A stretch of DNA of 51,792 nt. It comes from Betaproteobacteria bacterium. GTDB taxonomy: Bacteria; Pseudomonadota; Gammaproteobacteria; Burkholderiales; Rhodocyclaceae. Positions 1 to 8,129 of the stretch are shown here, one piece after another (within the stretch, counting starts at the first letter, position 1; every line of letters begins with the position of its first letter). Under the pieces are notes generated by a model. It saw only the letters and a list, made by a program, of their open reading frames with translations. It was not told where the DNA came from and made no database searches. The position numbers and the translations under genes were made by a program. Where the stretch lies: assembly GCA_009781085.1 (NCBI GenBank), contig WQYV01000008.1, forward strand, positions 1 through 51,792, written 5' to 3'.

Positions 1-4
1 CGGA

Positions 5-41
5 CGCGGCTGCGCCGCGCCGGTTATCTTGGCCGTTAGGC
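5..41. other. Possible 3' half of an integron attC site
   Basis: A GC-rich 6-bp hairpin (stem 5-10 with 14-19, loop TGC) is followed by GTTAGGC at 35-41, which fits the attC core consensus GTTRRRY. The matching upstream half (RYYYAAC) would lie outside the window, so this cannot be confirmed. The VapBC pair begins 68 bases later, an arrangement common in chromosomal integron cassettes. No closing attC is seen after vapC, where an IS begins 33 bases after the stop. Confidence 0.3.
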
Positions 42-108
42 GGATGGGTAGCGTTGACTAGAAGCGTTGCGCAGCATTACAATTAGCTCCTTTGTAAGGA
101 GTGGCATC

Positions 109-333
109 ATGATTGTTGAATCCACCATTACTGCCAAAGGGCAAACAACCGTCCCTGCGGACATTCGGGCATTTGTCGACGCCAAGCCCGGCACACGCTT
201 GGTTTGGTCGGCAATGCCGGATGGAACCATCATCGTTCGAGCAAAAACAAAGTCCATCCTCGACATGGCAGGCTCACTCAAGGCTCCCAAGGGCAAGCGA
301 GTTAGCCTTGAAGAAATGAACCCCTGGCGATGA
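109..333 (+). CDS. vapB: VapB-type antitoxin, AbrB/SpoVT (SpoVT-AbrB swapped-hairpin) family
   Basis: A 74-residue protein with the AbrB-like N-terminal beta-hairpin pattern: TITAKGQTTVPADIR near residues 5-19, then a LVWSAMPDGTIIVR strand pair. Such proteins bind their own promoter and neutralise a cognate PIN toxin through the C-terminal tail, here ending in SLEEMNPWR. The ATG at 109 is chosen because AAGGAG lies at 96-101, seven bases upstream; an in-frame start at 67 has no such site. The stop is 9 bases before vapC, so the two are one operon. Family assignment is fairly firm; the toxin-antitoxin role is inferred from the pairing. Confidence 0.8.
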   Translation: MIVESTITAKGQTTVPADIRAFVDAKPGTRLVWSAMPDGTIIVRAKTKSILDMAGSLKAPKGKRVSLEEMNPWR

Positions 334-342
334 ATCCAAACC

Positions 343-747
343 ATGCCAGCTCTTGATACAAACATCTTGGTTCGCTACCTCGTAGCCGACGAGGTAGCGC
401 AGCAGCGTGTTGCCAAGCAATTCATCAATCGTTGCATCAATGAGGGTTTGGGACTTTTTGTACCCGTAACGGTAGTGCTTGAACTCGAATGGGTTTTACG
501 TTCAAGCTTTGGCTTTATCAAAGATGACGTAATGGCAACGCTGGCACGATTATTTTCATCGGTCGAACTTCGTTTCGAGTCCGAATATGCCCTGGAGGTT
601 GCGTTGCAGTTATACCGTGAAGGTTCAGCGGATTTTGCCGATTGTCTGCACGTTGCATTGGCTGCGCAGGCCAACGAGCAACCGTTATGGACTTTCGATA
701 AAGCTGCGGCCAGAGTCAGTGGCGCACAATTGCTTGCGGCGGAATAG
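343..747 (+). CDS. vapC: VapC-type toxin, PIN-domain ribonuclease
   Basis: A 134-residue PIN-domain protein. The acidic residues that bind Mg2+ are visible: D5 in ALDTN, E47 or E49 in VLELEW, D97 and D100 in ADFADCLH, and D119 in TFDK. VapC proteins are site-specific RNases, often cutting initiator tRNA or rRNA; the target here is unknown. It starts 9 bases after the AbrB-type antitoxin and completes a typical module. Length is normal and no frameshift is seen. The ISL3 element starts 33 bases downstream. Confidence 0.85.
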   Translation: MPALDTNILVRYLVADEVAQQRVAKQFINRCINEGLGLFVPVTVVLELEWVLRSSFGFIKDDVMATLARLFSSVELRFESEYALEVALQLYREGSADFADCLHVALAAQANEQPLWTFDKAAARVSGAQLLAAE

Positions 748-780
748 CGTTATTTGGAACATTGCCAGGCAGATTCTTAT

Positions 781-801
781 GGGTATCCGGATTTGAGTGT
801 G
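781..801 (+). repeat. Left terminal inverted repeat of the ISL3 element
   Basis: It begins GGGTATCCGGATTTGAG and matches the reverse complement of 3114-3134 at all 21 positions. The next base differs (T versus C) and two more Ts match. Confidence 0.9.
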
Positions 802-911
802 TTTTTTGCCCGATGTTGTGAGCGAGACAAGCGAGCATAAAAGCGGATTTTGTTGTTGCTTTCCCTTTGATGCCAAGTTACGATGAAATCGGATTTCATT
901 GTGGGGTTCGT

Positions 912-1250
912 ATGAATCACCTTGACCGTGACACCGAGGGAGCCGTCCGCCGTTTCCTCGCCTTGATCGCCAACCGCTACGACATGGCGGGAGCCATCGT
1001 CTACGGCAGCCGTGCGCGCGGCACGCACCGCCCAGACAGCGATGCCGACGTAGCCGTGCTCCTCAAAGGTGGGCACCAACGAGCACTACCTACGACACTT
1101 GCGATGGCAGACGTGGCCTATGACGTGTTGCTGGAGACTGGTATCAACATCTCGCCGCTACCCGTGTGGCTTGACCAATGGGAACACCCAGGAACCTACC
1201 CGAACCCGGCACTGCTCCACAATATCGCCAGGGAGGGGGTCAGGCTGTGA
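912..1250 (+). CDS. MNT-type nucleotidyltransferase (minimal nucleotidyltransferase, HepT/MntA-like antitoxin)
   Basis: A 112-residue protein with the DNA polymerase beta-like signature GSRARG at 32-37 followed by DSDAD (D44 and D46 as metal ligands). Minimal nucleotidyltransferases pair with HEPN proteins; in characterised MntA/HepT systems the MNT enzyme AMPylates the HEPN toxin and inactivates it. The ATG at 912 is preferred; an in-frame upstream ATG at 867 adds 15 residues without family character. The stop overlaps the GTG of the HEPN gene (GTGA), so they are translationally coupled. Located inside the ISL3 ends. Confidence 0.82.
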   Translation: MNHLDRDTEGAVRRFLALIANRYDMAGAIVYGSRARGTHRPDSDADVAVLLKGGHQRALPTTLAMADVAYDVLLETGINISPLPVWLDQWEHPGTYPNPALLHNIAREGVRL

Positions 1251-1654
1251 AGGTCAAAGAGTTGATAGCGAAGGCTGAACAAGCTGCTGCCTCGGCGAAG
1301 GTGCTGCTTGATACCGGTGATGCTGATGGCGCGTGCAATCGCGCCTACTACGCCATGTTTGATGCCGCACGTGCCGCATTGCTTGCTTCGGGACACAGTG
1401 TAGGCAAGACGCACAAGGGGGTACTCAACGCTTTCAGCGACCACTTGGTAAAGAATGGGCTTGTACAGAAAGAAATGGGACGGCTTTTGAAGCAGGCGGA
1501 AACCTTCCGTTACGTAGCCGACTACGAGGGCGGTCCGGTAGAACTGAGCGATGCACGCAAGATGGTGGAACAAGCCGAAACCTTCGTATCCGCCATGCGG
1601 GTTGGATTCATGGACGACAACCCCAATGACGACGGTTTTGGGATAGGGCCATGA
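1247..1654 (+). CDS. HEPN-domain protein, partner of the MNT nucleotidyltransferase
   Basis: A 135-residue mostly helical protein with the HEPN pattern NRAYYAMFDAAR (31-42) and FRYVADYE (87-94). HEPN toxins usually act as RNases through an Rx4-6H motif; here R88 is followed by VADY, with no histidine in register, so RNase activity is doubtful. The GTG start at 1247 overlaps the MNT stop; a GGGAGGGGG run just upstream is a good ribosome binding site, whereas the longer ORF from 1178 would run through the MNT gene. Pairing with MNT is certain; the function as a toxin is inferred. Confidence 0.75.
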   Translation: MKVKELIAKAEQAAASAKVLLDTGDADGACNRAYYAMFDAARAALLASGHSVGKTHKGVLNAFSDHLVKNGLVQKEMGRLLKQAETFRYVADYEGGPVELSDARKMVEQAETFVSAMRVGFMDDNPNDDGFGIGP

Positions 1655-1728
1655 CCACAGGTGTTGGACAGTGGATTCGCATGCTGCTGCAATCCACGCC
1701 CCCGGTGCAGCAACACTTGGACGACTAA
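1651..1728 (+). CDS. Small ORF of 25 codons coupled to the HEPN gene
   Basis: Its ATG overlaps the HEPN stop (ATGA at 1651-1654) and it reads MTTGVGQWIR... ending HLDD, with a TAA three bases before the transposase GTG. I do not recognise it. It could be a real coupled peptide, the remnant of a larger gene, or simply a ribosome relay that couples the passenger pair to the transposase. Evidence is position only. Confidence 0.3.
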   Translation: MTTGVGQWIRMLLQSTPPVQQHLDD

Positions 1729-1731
1729 ACT

Positions 1732-3105
1732 GTGCTCGCCAACATCCTGAACCTCCCCGACTACAAGGTGCTGCGGGTAGAGGAGGATGAGCATGATTAT
1801 CACATCTACGCCGAAGTCACGAATCCACCTGCAGTATGTACGGTTTGTGGTTCTGACCGGCTGATCGGCCACGGGCGCAACAAGCAGGTAATCCGTGATC
1901 TACCGACACATGGCAAGCGACTTGCCATCTATGTGGACACCCGCCGCTGGCGGTGTCAGTCCTGCGGTAAAACCTTCATGGAGGTTTTGCCAGCCGTCAA
2001 TGCCAAACGGGAGATGACTGACCGGCTGACAAAATGGATCGGTTCTCAGAGTTTGAAGCGTACCTTCGCCAGCATCGCCGACGACACGGGGCTAGATGAA
2101 AAGACCATCCGTAACATTTTTCGCGATTACATCAACGAACTGGAAACTCAGTTCCGCTTTGAGACGCCGAAGTGGATGGGCATCGACGAAATCCACATCA
2201 TCAATAAGCCACGCTGTGTGATCTCTAACATCCAAGACAACACCATCGTGGATCTGCTTTGCAACCGGAATAAGGAGACGGTTGTGAAGTACCTGTTTAT
2301 GCTGCTAAACCGCGAGCGCGTGCAGTACGTAGCAATGGACATGTGGACGCCATACCGCGACGCGGTGCAGGCTGTTTTGCCGGACGCCCGCATTGTGATT
2401 GACAAGTTCTACGTCGTCCGCATGGCCAACGATGCCGTAGAGAAGGTTAGAAAGTCGCTGCGCGAACAACTAACGCCAAAACAGCGCCGTGGGTTAATGC
2501 ATGATCGCTTCGTGCTCTTGAAACGTGCACGTGACCTGAATGAACAGGAAATGCTGCTGCTCGACGGTTGGATGAAGAACTACCCCGAGTTGGGGGTAGC
2601 ATATAGGCTCAAGGAAGCATTCTACGGTATTTATGAGGGGTCAAAAAACCAGCAGGCCGCTATTGCGGCCTACGGAGAGTGGAGTCGCGCTGTAGTCCCG
2701 GAAGTTCGAGATGCCTTTGACGACCTCATTCGGGCTTTCACAAACTGGCAACCCTTCATCCTCAACTATTTTGAACATCCGATGACGAATGCCTATACGG
2801 AGAGCCTGAACAACCTCATCCGTGTCATAAATCGGCTCGGACGCGGTTACAGCTTCGAGGCGCTACGCGCCAAGATCCTATTCACCGAGGGCGTCCACAA
2901 GCGCAAACTTAGCCGACCGAAGTTCGAGCGCAGACGGAAACCGGAACCGGTCGATATGGCCTACAGTCCTTTATCTTTGGATTTTTTTATGCCAATAAAG
3001 AGTACGTCGAAGGCAGTGCACCAACACGAACCACTAGATCCACCGAAGAACTACGGAGCCGATATAAACATACTGGTCGAACTACTGGAATCTGGTCGAT
3101 TGTGA
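1732..3105 (+). CDS. tnpA: ISL3-family transposase
   Basis: A 457-residue transposase. An N-terminal zinc-binding region has C36, C39, C75 and C78 in CxxC pairs (CTVC, CQSC), followed by a helix-turn-helix region around 100-135. The DDE core shows GIDEIH (D152), AMDMW (D203), IDKFYV (D224) and NAYTESLNN (E357), the usual ISL3 pattern. The start is a GTG; length matches intact ISL3 transposases and no internal stop is present, so it may be active. It occupies the right 60 percent of the element, its stop 8 bases before the right inverted repeat. Confidence 0.92.
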   Translation: MLANILNLPDYKVLRVEEDEHDYHIYAEVTNPPAVCTVCGSDRLIGHGRNKQVIRDLPTHGKRLAIYVDTRRWRCQSCGKTFMEVLPAVNAKREMTDRLTKWIGSQSLKRTFASIADDTGLDEKTIRNIFRDYINELETQFRFETPKWMGIDEIHIINKPRCVISNIQDNTIVDLLCNRNKETVVKYLFMLLNRERVQYVAMDMWTPYRDAVQAVLPDARIVIDKFYVVRMANDAVEKVRKSLREQLTPKQRRGLMHDRFVLLKRARDLNEQEMLLLDGWMKNYPELGVAYRLKEAFYGIYEGSKNQQAAIAAYGEWSRAVVPEVRDAFDDLIRAFTNWQPFILNYFEHPMTNAYTESLNNLIRVINRLGRGYSFEALRAKILFTEGVHKRKLSRPKFERRRKPEPVDMAYSPLSLDFFMPIKSTSKAVHQHEPLDPPKNYGADINILVELLESGRL

Positions 3106-3113
3106 CTTTCAAG

Positions 3114-3134
3114 CACACTCAAATCCGGATACCC
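3114..3134 (-). repeat. Right terminal inverted repeat of the ISL3 element
   Basis: Reverse complement is identical to 781-801 over 21 bases. It sets the right boundary of the element at 3134. Confidence 0.9.
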
Positions 3135-3211
3135 GAAAATAATATGCCACCCTGACGCTGCCGGGAACTGCCCGGACAAGGGGGAATGAGTGTGACCCGT
3201 AAGCTTCCCCG

Positions 3212-3337
3212 TCAAGTAGGCAACGGTTTGTAGACGTTCGGGGCCGTGGTTAACCGGGGCATGAATTGCACCGGCGGGAGGCCGCCCAACAACGTATGCG
3301 GGCGGTATTCGTTGTAATCAATCGGCCCGAGCTCCAT
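3212..3337 (-). pseudogene. C-terminal remnant of an integrase-core (IS3/IS481-like) transposase
   Basis: About 41 codons on the minus strand read IDYNEYRPHTLLGGLPP followed by a short basic tail and a TGA. This is the usual C-terminal end of rve/DDE transposases of the IS3 or IS481 type. Nothing upstream in this frame continues the family, so the rest of the gene is gone. It lies between the ISL3 element and the end of the activase gene, and shows this spot has received more than one insertion. Confidence 0.7.
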
Positions 3338-3481
3338 CAGGCTGCCTCCCCTGCGATTTTCAACTATTTGGGTTGAATATCAACCTAAAAATCCTTCATG
3401 TTCAACAGGTTGATGTTCAACATTAGAACGGTTTTGTATCCACTTGAACCGAAACCGTCCTAGAAAAAGGACAAATAAGGT
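3338..3481. other. Gene-free gap with short inverted repeats
   Basis: With 3106-3337 this makes a 376-bp stretch without an intact gene. It holds a 6-bp inverted repeat (GGTTGA 3371-3376, TCAACC 3380-3385) and two nearby copies of GTTCAAC around 3400-3420. It sits just past the stop of the minus-strand activase gene; the stems are weak and no U-tract follows, so a terminator call is not justified. Confidence 0.4.
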
Positions 3482-6400
3482 TCAAGCACGGCGGCTGAAA
3501 CTTTCCTCCACCTTGTTTTCCCGATTTGGCCGTATATTTTTGAATGCTACTGAGAGCATCAGCTTGATGCGGTTCAACTGGTTGACTTCCGAAGCGCCGG
3601 GGTCGTAGTCGATAGCGGTGATGTTGGCTTGCGGGTAGTGCGCTTTTAACACTTTGATAACGCCCTTTCCAGCAATATGGTTGGGCATGCAGGCAAAAGG
3701 CTGCATGCAGACGATGTTGGGGACACCCTGCTCGATGAGTTCCACCATCTCGCCGGTCAGGAACCAGCCTTCCCCGGTTTGGTTGCCGCGCGACAGGAAC
3801 GGAGCTGCGCCAAGGGCAATCTGGTCGATGGTCGGCGGTGCGACGAACCGCTCGCTTGCGGAAAGTGCTTTCCTCAAGTCGCGGCGGTAAAACTCCATCG
3901 CCCTGATGGCCGCGTTGCCCGCCAGGGCTGCCAGCCTGCTGCGCGACAGGACGCGGTGGTTGAAATCGTAGTCGTAGGCGCAATAGAGCAGGAAATCCAT
4001 GAGTCCCGGCATTACAGCCTCGCCGCCTTCCTGTTCGATGATGCGCACGATGTCGTTGTTGGCGCCCGGATTGAATTTGACGAGGATTTCGCCTACCAAG
4101 CCGACGCGGGGCTTGTGCTCATCGGAGAGCGGCAGGGTGTCGAAATCCCGCACGATGTTGCGGATGTTCTGCCCGAAACGCCTGAAACTACCCTTGAAAA
4201 GGGCTTCCTTGCAGCGTGCTGCCCAGGTTTCGTAAAGGGCGTCTGCCGAACCCGCTTCTTTCTCATAGGGCCGGGTACGGAACAGAACCTGCATGAACAG
4301 GTCGCCATATACCAGGCTCATCATCAGGCGGTTGAGCAAGGACAGGCTTACCTTGAAGCCCTCATGTTTTTCCAGGCCGAGCGTGTTGAACGAAATAATC
4401 GGCACATCGGGATACCCGGCGTCCTCAAGCGCCTTTCTCATAAAGCCAATGTAGTTGGTGGCGCGGCAGCCGCCCCCGGTCTGCGCGATCATCGCCGCTG
4501 TCCTGGCTGGGTCGTATTCACCGGATTTCAGCGCTTCGACGATCTGCCCGACGACGACGATGGAGGGAAAGCAGGCATCGTTGTTGACAAAACGCAGGCC
4601 GTGATCGATAGCCTGTGCCGACACGTCTTCCAGCACTTTCACATGGTAGCCGCAAGCCTTGAAGGCCGGTTCGAGGAACTGGAAATGAATCGGCGACATC
4701 TGTGGAATGAGGATGGTCGTGTCGTTACGCATTTCGCGGGTAAATACCGGACGCGGCCTCATTTGCGGCGGATGGAAATGGATGATTTGCGCAGGCGGGC
4801 GGGAGCCGCGCTCCTCAAGTGCCGCTTTGAGCGAACGGACGCGGATGCGCGCTGCACCCAGGTTGCTGCCTTCGTCGATCTTGATGCCGGTATAAATCCG
4901 GCTGCGGCGGGTGAGGATTTCTTGCACCTGCTCAACTACAACTGCATCCAACCCACAGCCGAAAGAATTCAGATGGATCACGTCCAGCACGGGTTCACGC
5001 GCTGCAAGCGTAGCGGCGCGATAAAGGCGTGCGTGATAAGTCCATTGGTCGACAACCCGCAACGGTGCTTCAAGGTTACCGAGATGAGCCACCGAGTCTT
5101 CGGTGAATACGGCCATGCCGAGCGAAGTAATGAGCTGCGGGATGCCGTGGTGGATAGCTGGGTCGACGTGGTAGGGCCGCCCAGCGAGGACAATGCCGTG
5201 TTTGCCGGTTTTCTTAAGGTAATCAATAGTTTCTTCGCCCTTTTGGGCAATTTCGGCTTTCACGCATATCTGTTCGGCCCATGCGAGGGCAAGGGCACGG
5301 CGGATTTTGGCGGGTGCAATGTCCGGAAAAACCCGCATCAATTGCTGGGCGAGTTTTTTCTCGTCTTCCAACGAAAGGAAGGGTTGGATCAATACGACGC
5401 CGTTTTCTTTCAGATAGTCGATATTGTTTCGGATTAGTTCCGGGTAGGAAGTGACGACCGGGCAATTGTAATTATTGTTGGCATCGGTGAATTCCTTTTG
5501 TTCAAAAGGGATGCAGGGATAGAAAATCTTTTTCACCCCCTGCTTGACGAGGTCCACGATATGCCCGTGCACGAGCTTGGCCGGGTAGCACACCGTATCC
5601 GACGGAATGGTGTCCACCCCCTGTTCCAGTATTGCACGGGAAGACGGCGAGGAGAGGCGCACTTCAAAGCCAAGTTCGGTGAGGAAAGTAAACCACAGCG
5701 GGTAGTTCTCAAATATGTTGAGCGCCCGCGGCACACCAATCACCTCGCGCGGCGCGTCTTTGAGCGGCTCGTAGGCGAACATGCGTTCGTATTTATAAGC
5801 ATAGAGGTTGGGCAGTTCGCCTGATGCATTCTGTTTGCCAAGCCCACGCTCGCAACGGTTACCGGAAATGAGTTTACGCCCGTCCGGGAAACGGTTGACG
5901 GTCATTGCGCAGGTGTTCGTACACAAACGGCAGCGTGCTTGGGAATGTTTGACCTCGAAACTGAGTAAGTCCCTAGCTTGCAGCATCGAGCTCACGTCTT
6001 GCCCCTGCCAGCGTTCCTTCGCAATCAGCGCCGAACCAAACGCGCCCATCAACCCGGCAATGTCAGGCCGCACGGCTTCGCGCCCGGAAATTAGTTCAAA
6101 GGCGCGCAGCACCGAGTCGTTGTAGAAAGTACCGCCCTGCACGACGATATTCTGACCCAGTTCTTCGGGGCTCTTGATTTTGATGACCTTGATGAGGGCG
6201 TTCTTGATGACCGCATAGGACAGCCCCGCCGAAATATCGCCCACTGACGCGCCTTCCTTTTGCGCCTGTTTGACGCTGGAATTCATGAAAACCGTGCAAC
6301 GCGACCCAAGGTCGGACGGTGCTCGTGAGGCGATCGCCTCGCGGGCGAACGCGTCGACCGGCATCCCTACCGATTGCGCGAAGGTTTCGATGAACGAACC

Positions 6401-7801
6401 GCAGCCAGAAGAGCAGGCTTCATTCAAAAGAATGTTGTCGATGACGCCGTCCCGGATGCGCAGGCATTTCATATCTTGCCCGCCGATGTCCAGAATGAAA
6501 TCGACTTCCGGCAGGAAATGTTTCGCCGCCTTGTAGTGCGCGATGGTTTCCACTTCCGAGTGATCAAGCTTGAAAGCTTCCCGAATCAGCGCTTCGCCAT
6601 AGCCCGTCACGGAAGAAGCGGCGATGCGTGCGCCTTCAGGCAACTTGGCATAAATGTCCTCAAGGACGCTGCTCACAACACGGATCGGATTGCCCTCGTT
6701 GCTGCTGTAGTGCGTATAGAGCAATTCGAGGTTTTCCCCGAGCAGCACTGCCTTGGTCGTGGTCGAACCGCCATCGATGCCCAGAAATGCTGGGCCGCGA
6801 TAGTCAGCGAGGCAACCGCGCCCGATTTGAGCCTTTTCGTGCCTTGTGAAAAATACTTGGCGCTCTGTGTCATCGAGAAAGAAGGGACGCAAGGCGCTTG
6901 TCCCTGCCACGGTCAAGGCGGCCAATTTCTTAAACGCCGCCAGCACCTCCCCAAACGGGTGTGTTTCCTTTTCCACCCCATGCAAGGCTGCACCAATGGC
7001 GACGAACAGTTCGCTGTCTTCGATTTGTACTTGATTTTCTGGCTTGACGGCGAGCGTCTCGATAAAGCGGTTCTTGAGTTCCGGCAGGAAGTTGAGCGGT
7101 CCGCCTAAGAAAGCGACGTTGCCGCAAATCCTGCGCCCACAGGCCAGCCCGCTGATTGTTTGATGTACAACCGCCTGGAACACAGAACGCGCGATATCTT
7201 CCCGCGCCACCCCTTCATTCAGCAGGGGCTGTACGTCGGTTTTGGCGAACACGCCACAGCGCGCTGCAATTGGGTAGATGTTTTTGGCGCGACCCGCCAA
7301 CGCATCCAGCCCTGAGGCGTCTGTTTTGAGCAACACGGCCATCTGGTCGATGAACGCCCCCGTCCCTCCAGCGCAGGAGCCGTTCATCCGCTGTTCGACG
7401 CCGTTCGTGAAGAACGTGATTTTGGCGTCTTCGCCGCCCAGTTCGATGGCTACGTCCGTTTGCGGCGCACGCACCTCAATGGCTCGGGCGCAGGCGATGA
7501 CTTCTTGCACGAAAGGGAACCCGAGCATCTCAGCCATGCCAACGCCACCAGAGCCGGTTAGCACTACAGAAACGAGGGTCTCCGGAGCCAGCACACCGTT
7601 CGCCGCAAGAGCCTCAAGGCTACGCCCCGCTGTTTTGCGCACTTCGGAAAAGTGGCGGGTGTACGACCTGGACACCAGTTTACCCCGTCCGTCCAACACA
7701 ACCACCTTAATGGTCGTCGAGCCGACGTCAATCCCGACGCGATGCCAATCTCTGTTCACTTCCGATCCGTAGAAGAGTTCTTCCAGGGAAATACCTCTCA
7801 T
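3482..7801 (-). CDS. Giant acyl-CoA dehydratase activase-related protein (BadF/BadG/BcrA/BcrD ATPase, DUF2229)
   Basis: A 1439-residue protein (ATG at 7801, GGAAAGG six bases upstream; a TTG at 7816 is an alternative). Numbering from that TTG: the first ASKHA ATPase module has GIDVGSTTIK at 28-37, with C148 (CAGGTG) and C187 (RCGVF) at the positions that hold the [4Fe-4S] cluster in HgdC-type activators. The second starts at GIDGGSTTTK near 346, with C468 and C507. A CxxCxxxC cluster follows (C629, C632, C636), then a DUF2229 region from about 693 and a dehydratase-subunit-like C-terminal half. Activators of this family use ATP to drive low-potential electrons into 2-hydroxyacyl-CoA dehydratases or benzoyl-CoA reductases. 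No such partner enzyme is in the window, so the substrate is unknown. Confidence 0.88.
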   Translation of the reverse strand: MRGISLEELFYGSEVNRDWHRVGIDVGSTTIKVVVLDGRGKLVSRSYTRHFSEVRKTAGRSLEALAANGVLAPETLVSVVLTGSGGVGMAEMLGFPFVQEVIACARAIEVRAPQTDVAIELGGEDAKITFFTNGVEQRMNGSCAGGTGAFIDQMAVLLKTDASGLDALAGRAKNIYPIAARCGVFAKTDVQPLLNEGVAREDIARSVFQAVVHQTISGLACGRRICGNVAFLGGPLNFLPELKNRFIETLAVKPENQVQIEDSELFVAIGAALHGVEKETHPFGEVLAAFKKLAALTVAGTSALRPFFLDDTERQVFFTRHEKAQIGRGCLADYRGPAFLGIDGGSTTTKAVLLGENLELLYTHYSSNEGNPIRVVSSVLEDIYAKLPEGARIAASSVTGYGEALIREAFKLDHSEVETIAHYKAAKHFLPEVDFILDIGGQDMKCLRIRDGVIDNILLNEACSSGCGSFIETFAQSVGMPVDAFAREAIASRAPSDLGSRCTVFMNSSVKQAQKEGASVGDISAGLSYAVIKNALIKVIKIKSPEELGQNIVVQGGTFYNDSVLRAFELISGREAVRPDIAGLMGAFGSALIAKERWQGQDVSSMLQARDLLSFEVKHSQARCRLCTNTCAMTVNRFPDGRKLISGNRCERGLGKQNASGELPNLYAYKYERMFAYEPLKDAPREVIGVPRALNIFENYPLWFTFLTELGFEVRLSSPSSRAILEQGVDTIPSDTVCYPAKLVHGHIVDLVKQGVKKIFYPCIPFEQKEFTDANNNYNCPVVTSYPELIRNNIDYLKENGVVLIQPFLSLEDEKKLAQQLMRVFPDIAPAKIRRALALAWAEQICVKAEIAQKGEETIDYLKKTGKHGIVLAGRPYHVDPAIHHGIPQLITSLGMAVFTEDSVAHLGNLEAPLRVVDQWTYHARLYRAATLAAREPVLDVIHLNSFGCGLDAVVVEQVQEILTRRSRIYTGIKIDEGSNLGAARIRVRSLKAALEERGSRPPAQIIHFHPPQMRPRPVFTREMRNDTTILIPQMSPIHFQFLEPAFKACGYHVKVLEDVSAQAIDHGLRFVNNDACFPSIVVVGQIVEALKSGEYDPARTAAMIAQTGGGCRATNYIGFMRKALEDAGYPDVPIISFNTLGLEKHEGFKVSLSLLNRLMMSLVYGDLFMQVLFRTRPYEKEAGSADALYETWAARCKEALFKGSFRRFGQNIRNIVRDFDTLPLSDEHKPRVGLVGEILVKFNPGANNDIVRIIEQEGGEAVMPGLMDFLLYCAYDYDFNHRVLSRSRLAALAGNAAIRAMEFYRRDLRKALSASERFVAPPTIDQIALGAAPFLSRGNQTGEGWFLTGEMVELIEQGVPNIVCMQPFACMPNHIAGKGVIKVLKAHYPQANITAIDYDPGASEVNQLNRIKLMLSVAFKNIRPNRENKVEESFSRRA

Positions 7802-7964
7802 GTGGGACCTTTCCAATTCTTAATTATCTCACACTAGCACATCGACTGACAGGCAGAGAATGCGGTGCCCTCAGTTTACCTTTCGTTATGGATACTATGT
7901 GACAGGCTGGAAGCTGGTTTTGCTATCCAATAGAAAAATTCTTCACAATCGGGGCAATACCACC

Positions 7965-7993
7965 TTGACTGTGTGGCTTTCATCGCATACCTT
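7965..7993 (+). promoter_or_regulatory. Possible sigma-70 promoter for trxA-rho
   Basis: TTGACT (7965-7970) and TACCTT (7988-7993) are spaced by 17 bases, about 140 bases before the trxA start. The rest of the 328-bp gap 7802-8129, between divergent genes, shows no convincing ORF. Confidence 0.4.
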
Positions 7994-8129
7994 ACCGCGC
8001 ATCCTGTCCGGGTGTAGTTCTCACGCCCGTTCTATGCGAACAAGAAGCGGCACGCAAAATGCGGCTTTCCCGCCCAAACTCCAAAGTTTTCCCGCGAGCG
8101 GTTTCCGGACCCTTCTTTTGTGAGGCATC

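Larger units (their letters stand above)
781..3134 (+). mobile_element. ISL3-family insertion sequence carrying an MNT/HEPN pair as passenger genes
   Basis: A 2354-bp element bounded by perfect 21-bp inverted repeats (781-801 and 3114-3134), extendable to 24 bp with one mismatch. Inside, all on the plus strand, are an MNT-type nucleotidyltransferase, a HEPN protein, a 25-codon ORF, and an ISL3 transposase that fills the right side. Flanking octamers (773-780 ATTCTTAT; 3135-3142 GAAAATAA) do not match, so no target duplication remains. ISL3 members are known to carry passenger genes; the specific passengers here are what is unusual. The element lies between vapC and a second transposase fragment. 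Confidence 0.85.

Noticed and set aside
773-3142. 8-bp target duplication of the ISL3 element
   Set aside because: Flanks ATTCTTAT and GAAAATAA differ; the duplication is absent, possibly lost by later rearrangement.
3677-5437. 586-codon plus-strand ORF
   Set aside because: It is the reverse complement shadow of the activase gene, which has clear motifs; the plus-strand product is low in hydrophobic pattern and resembles no family.
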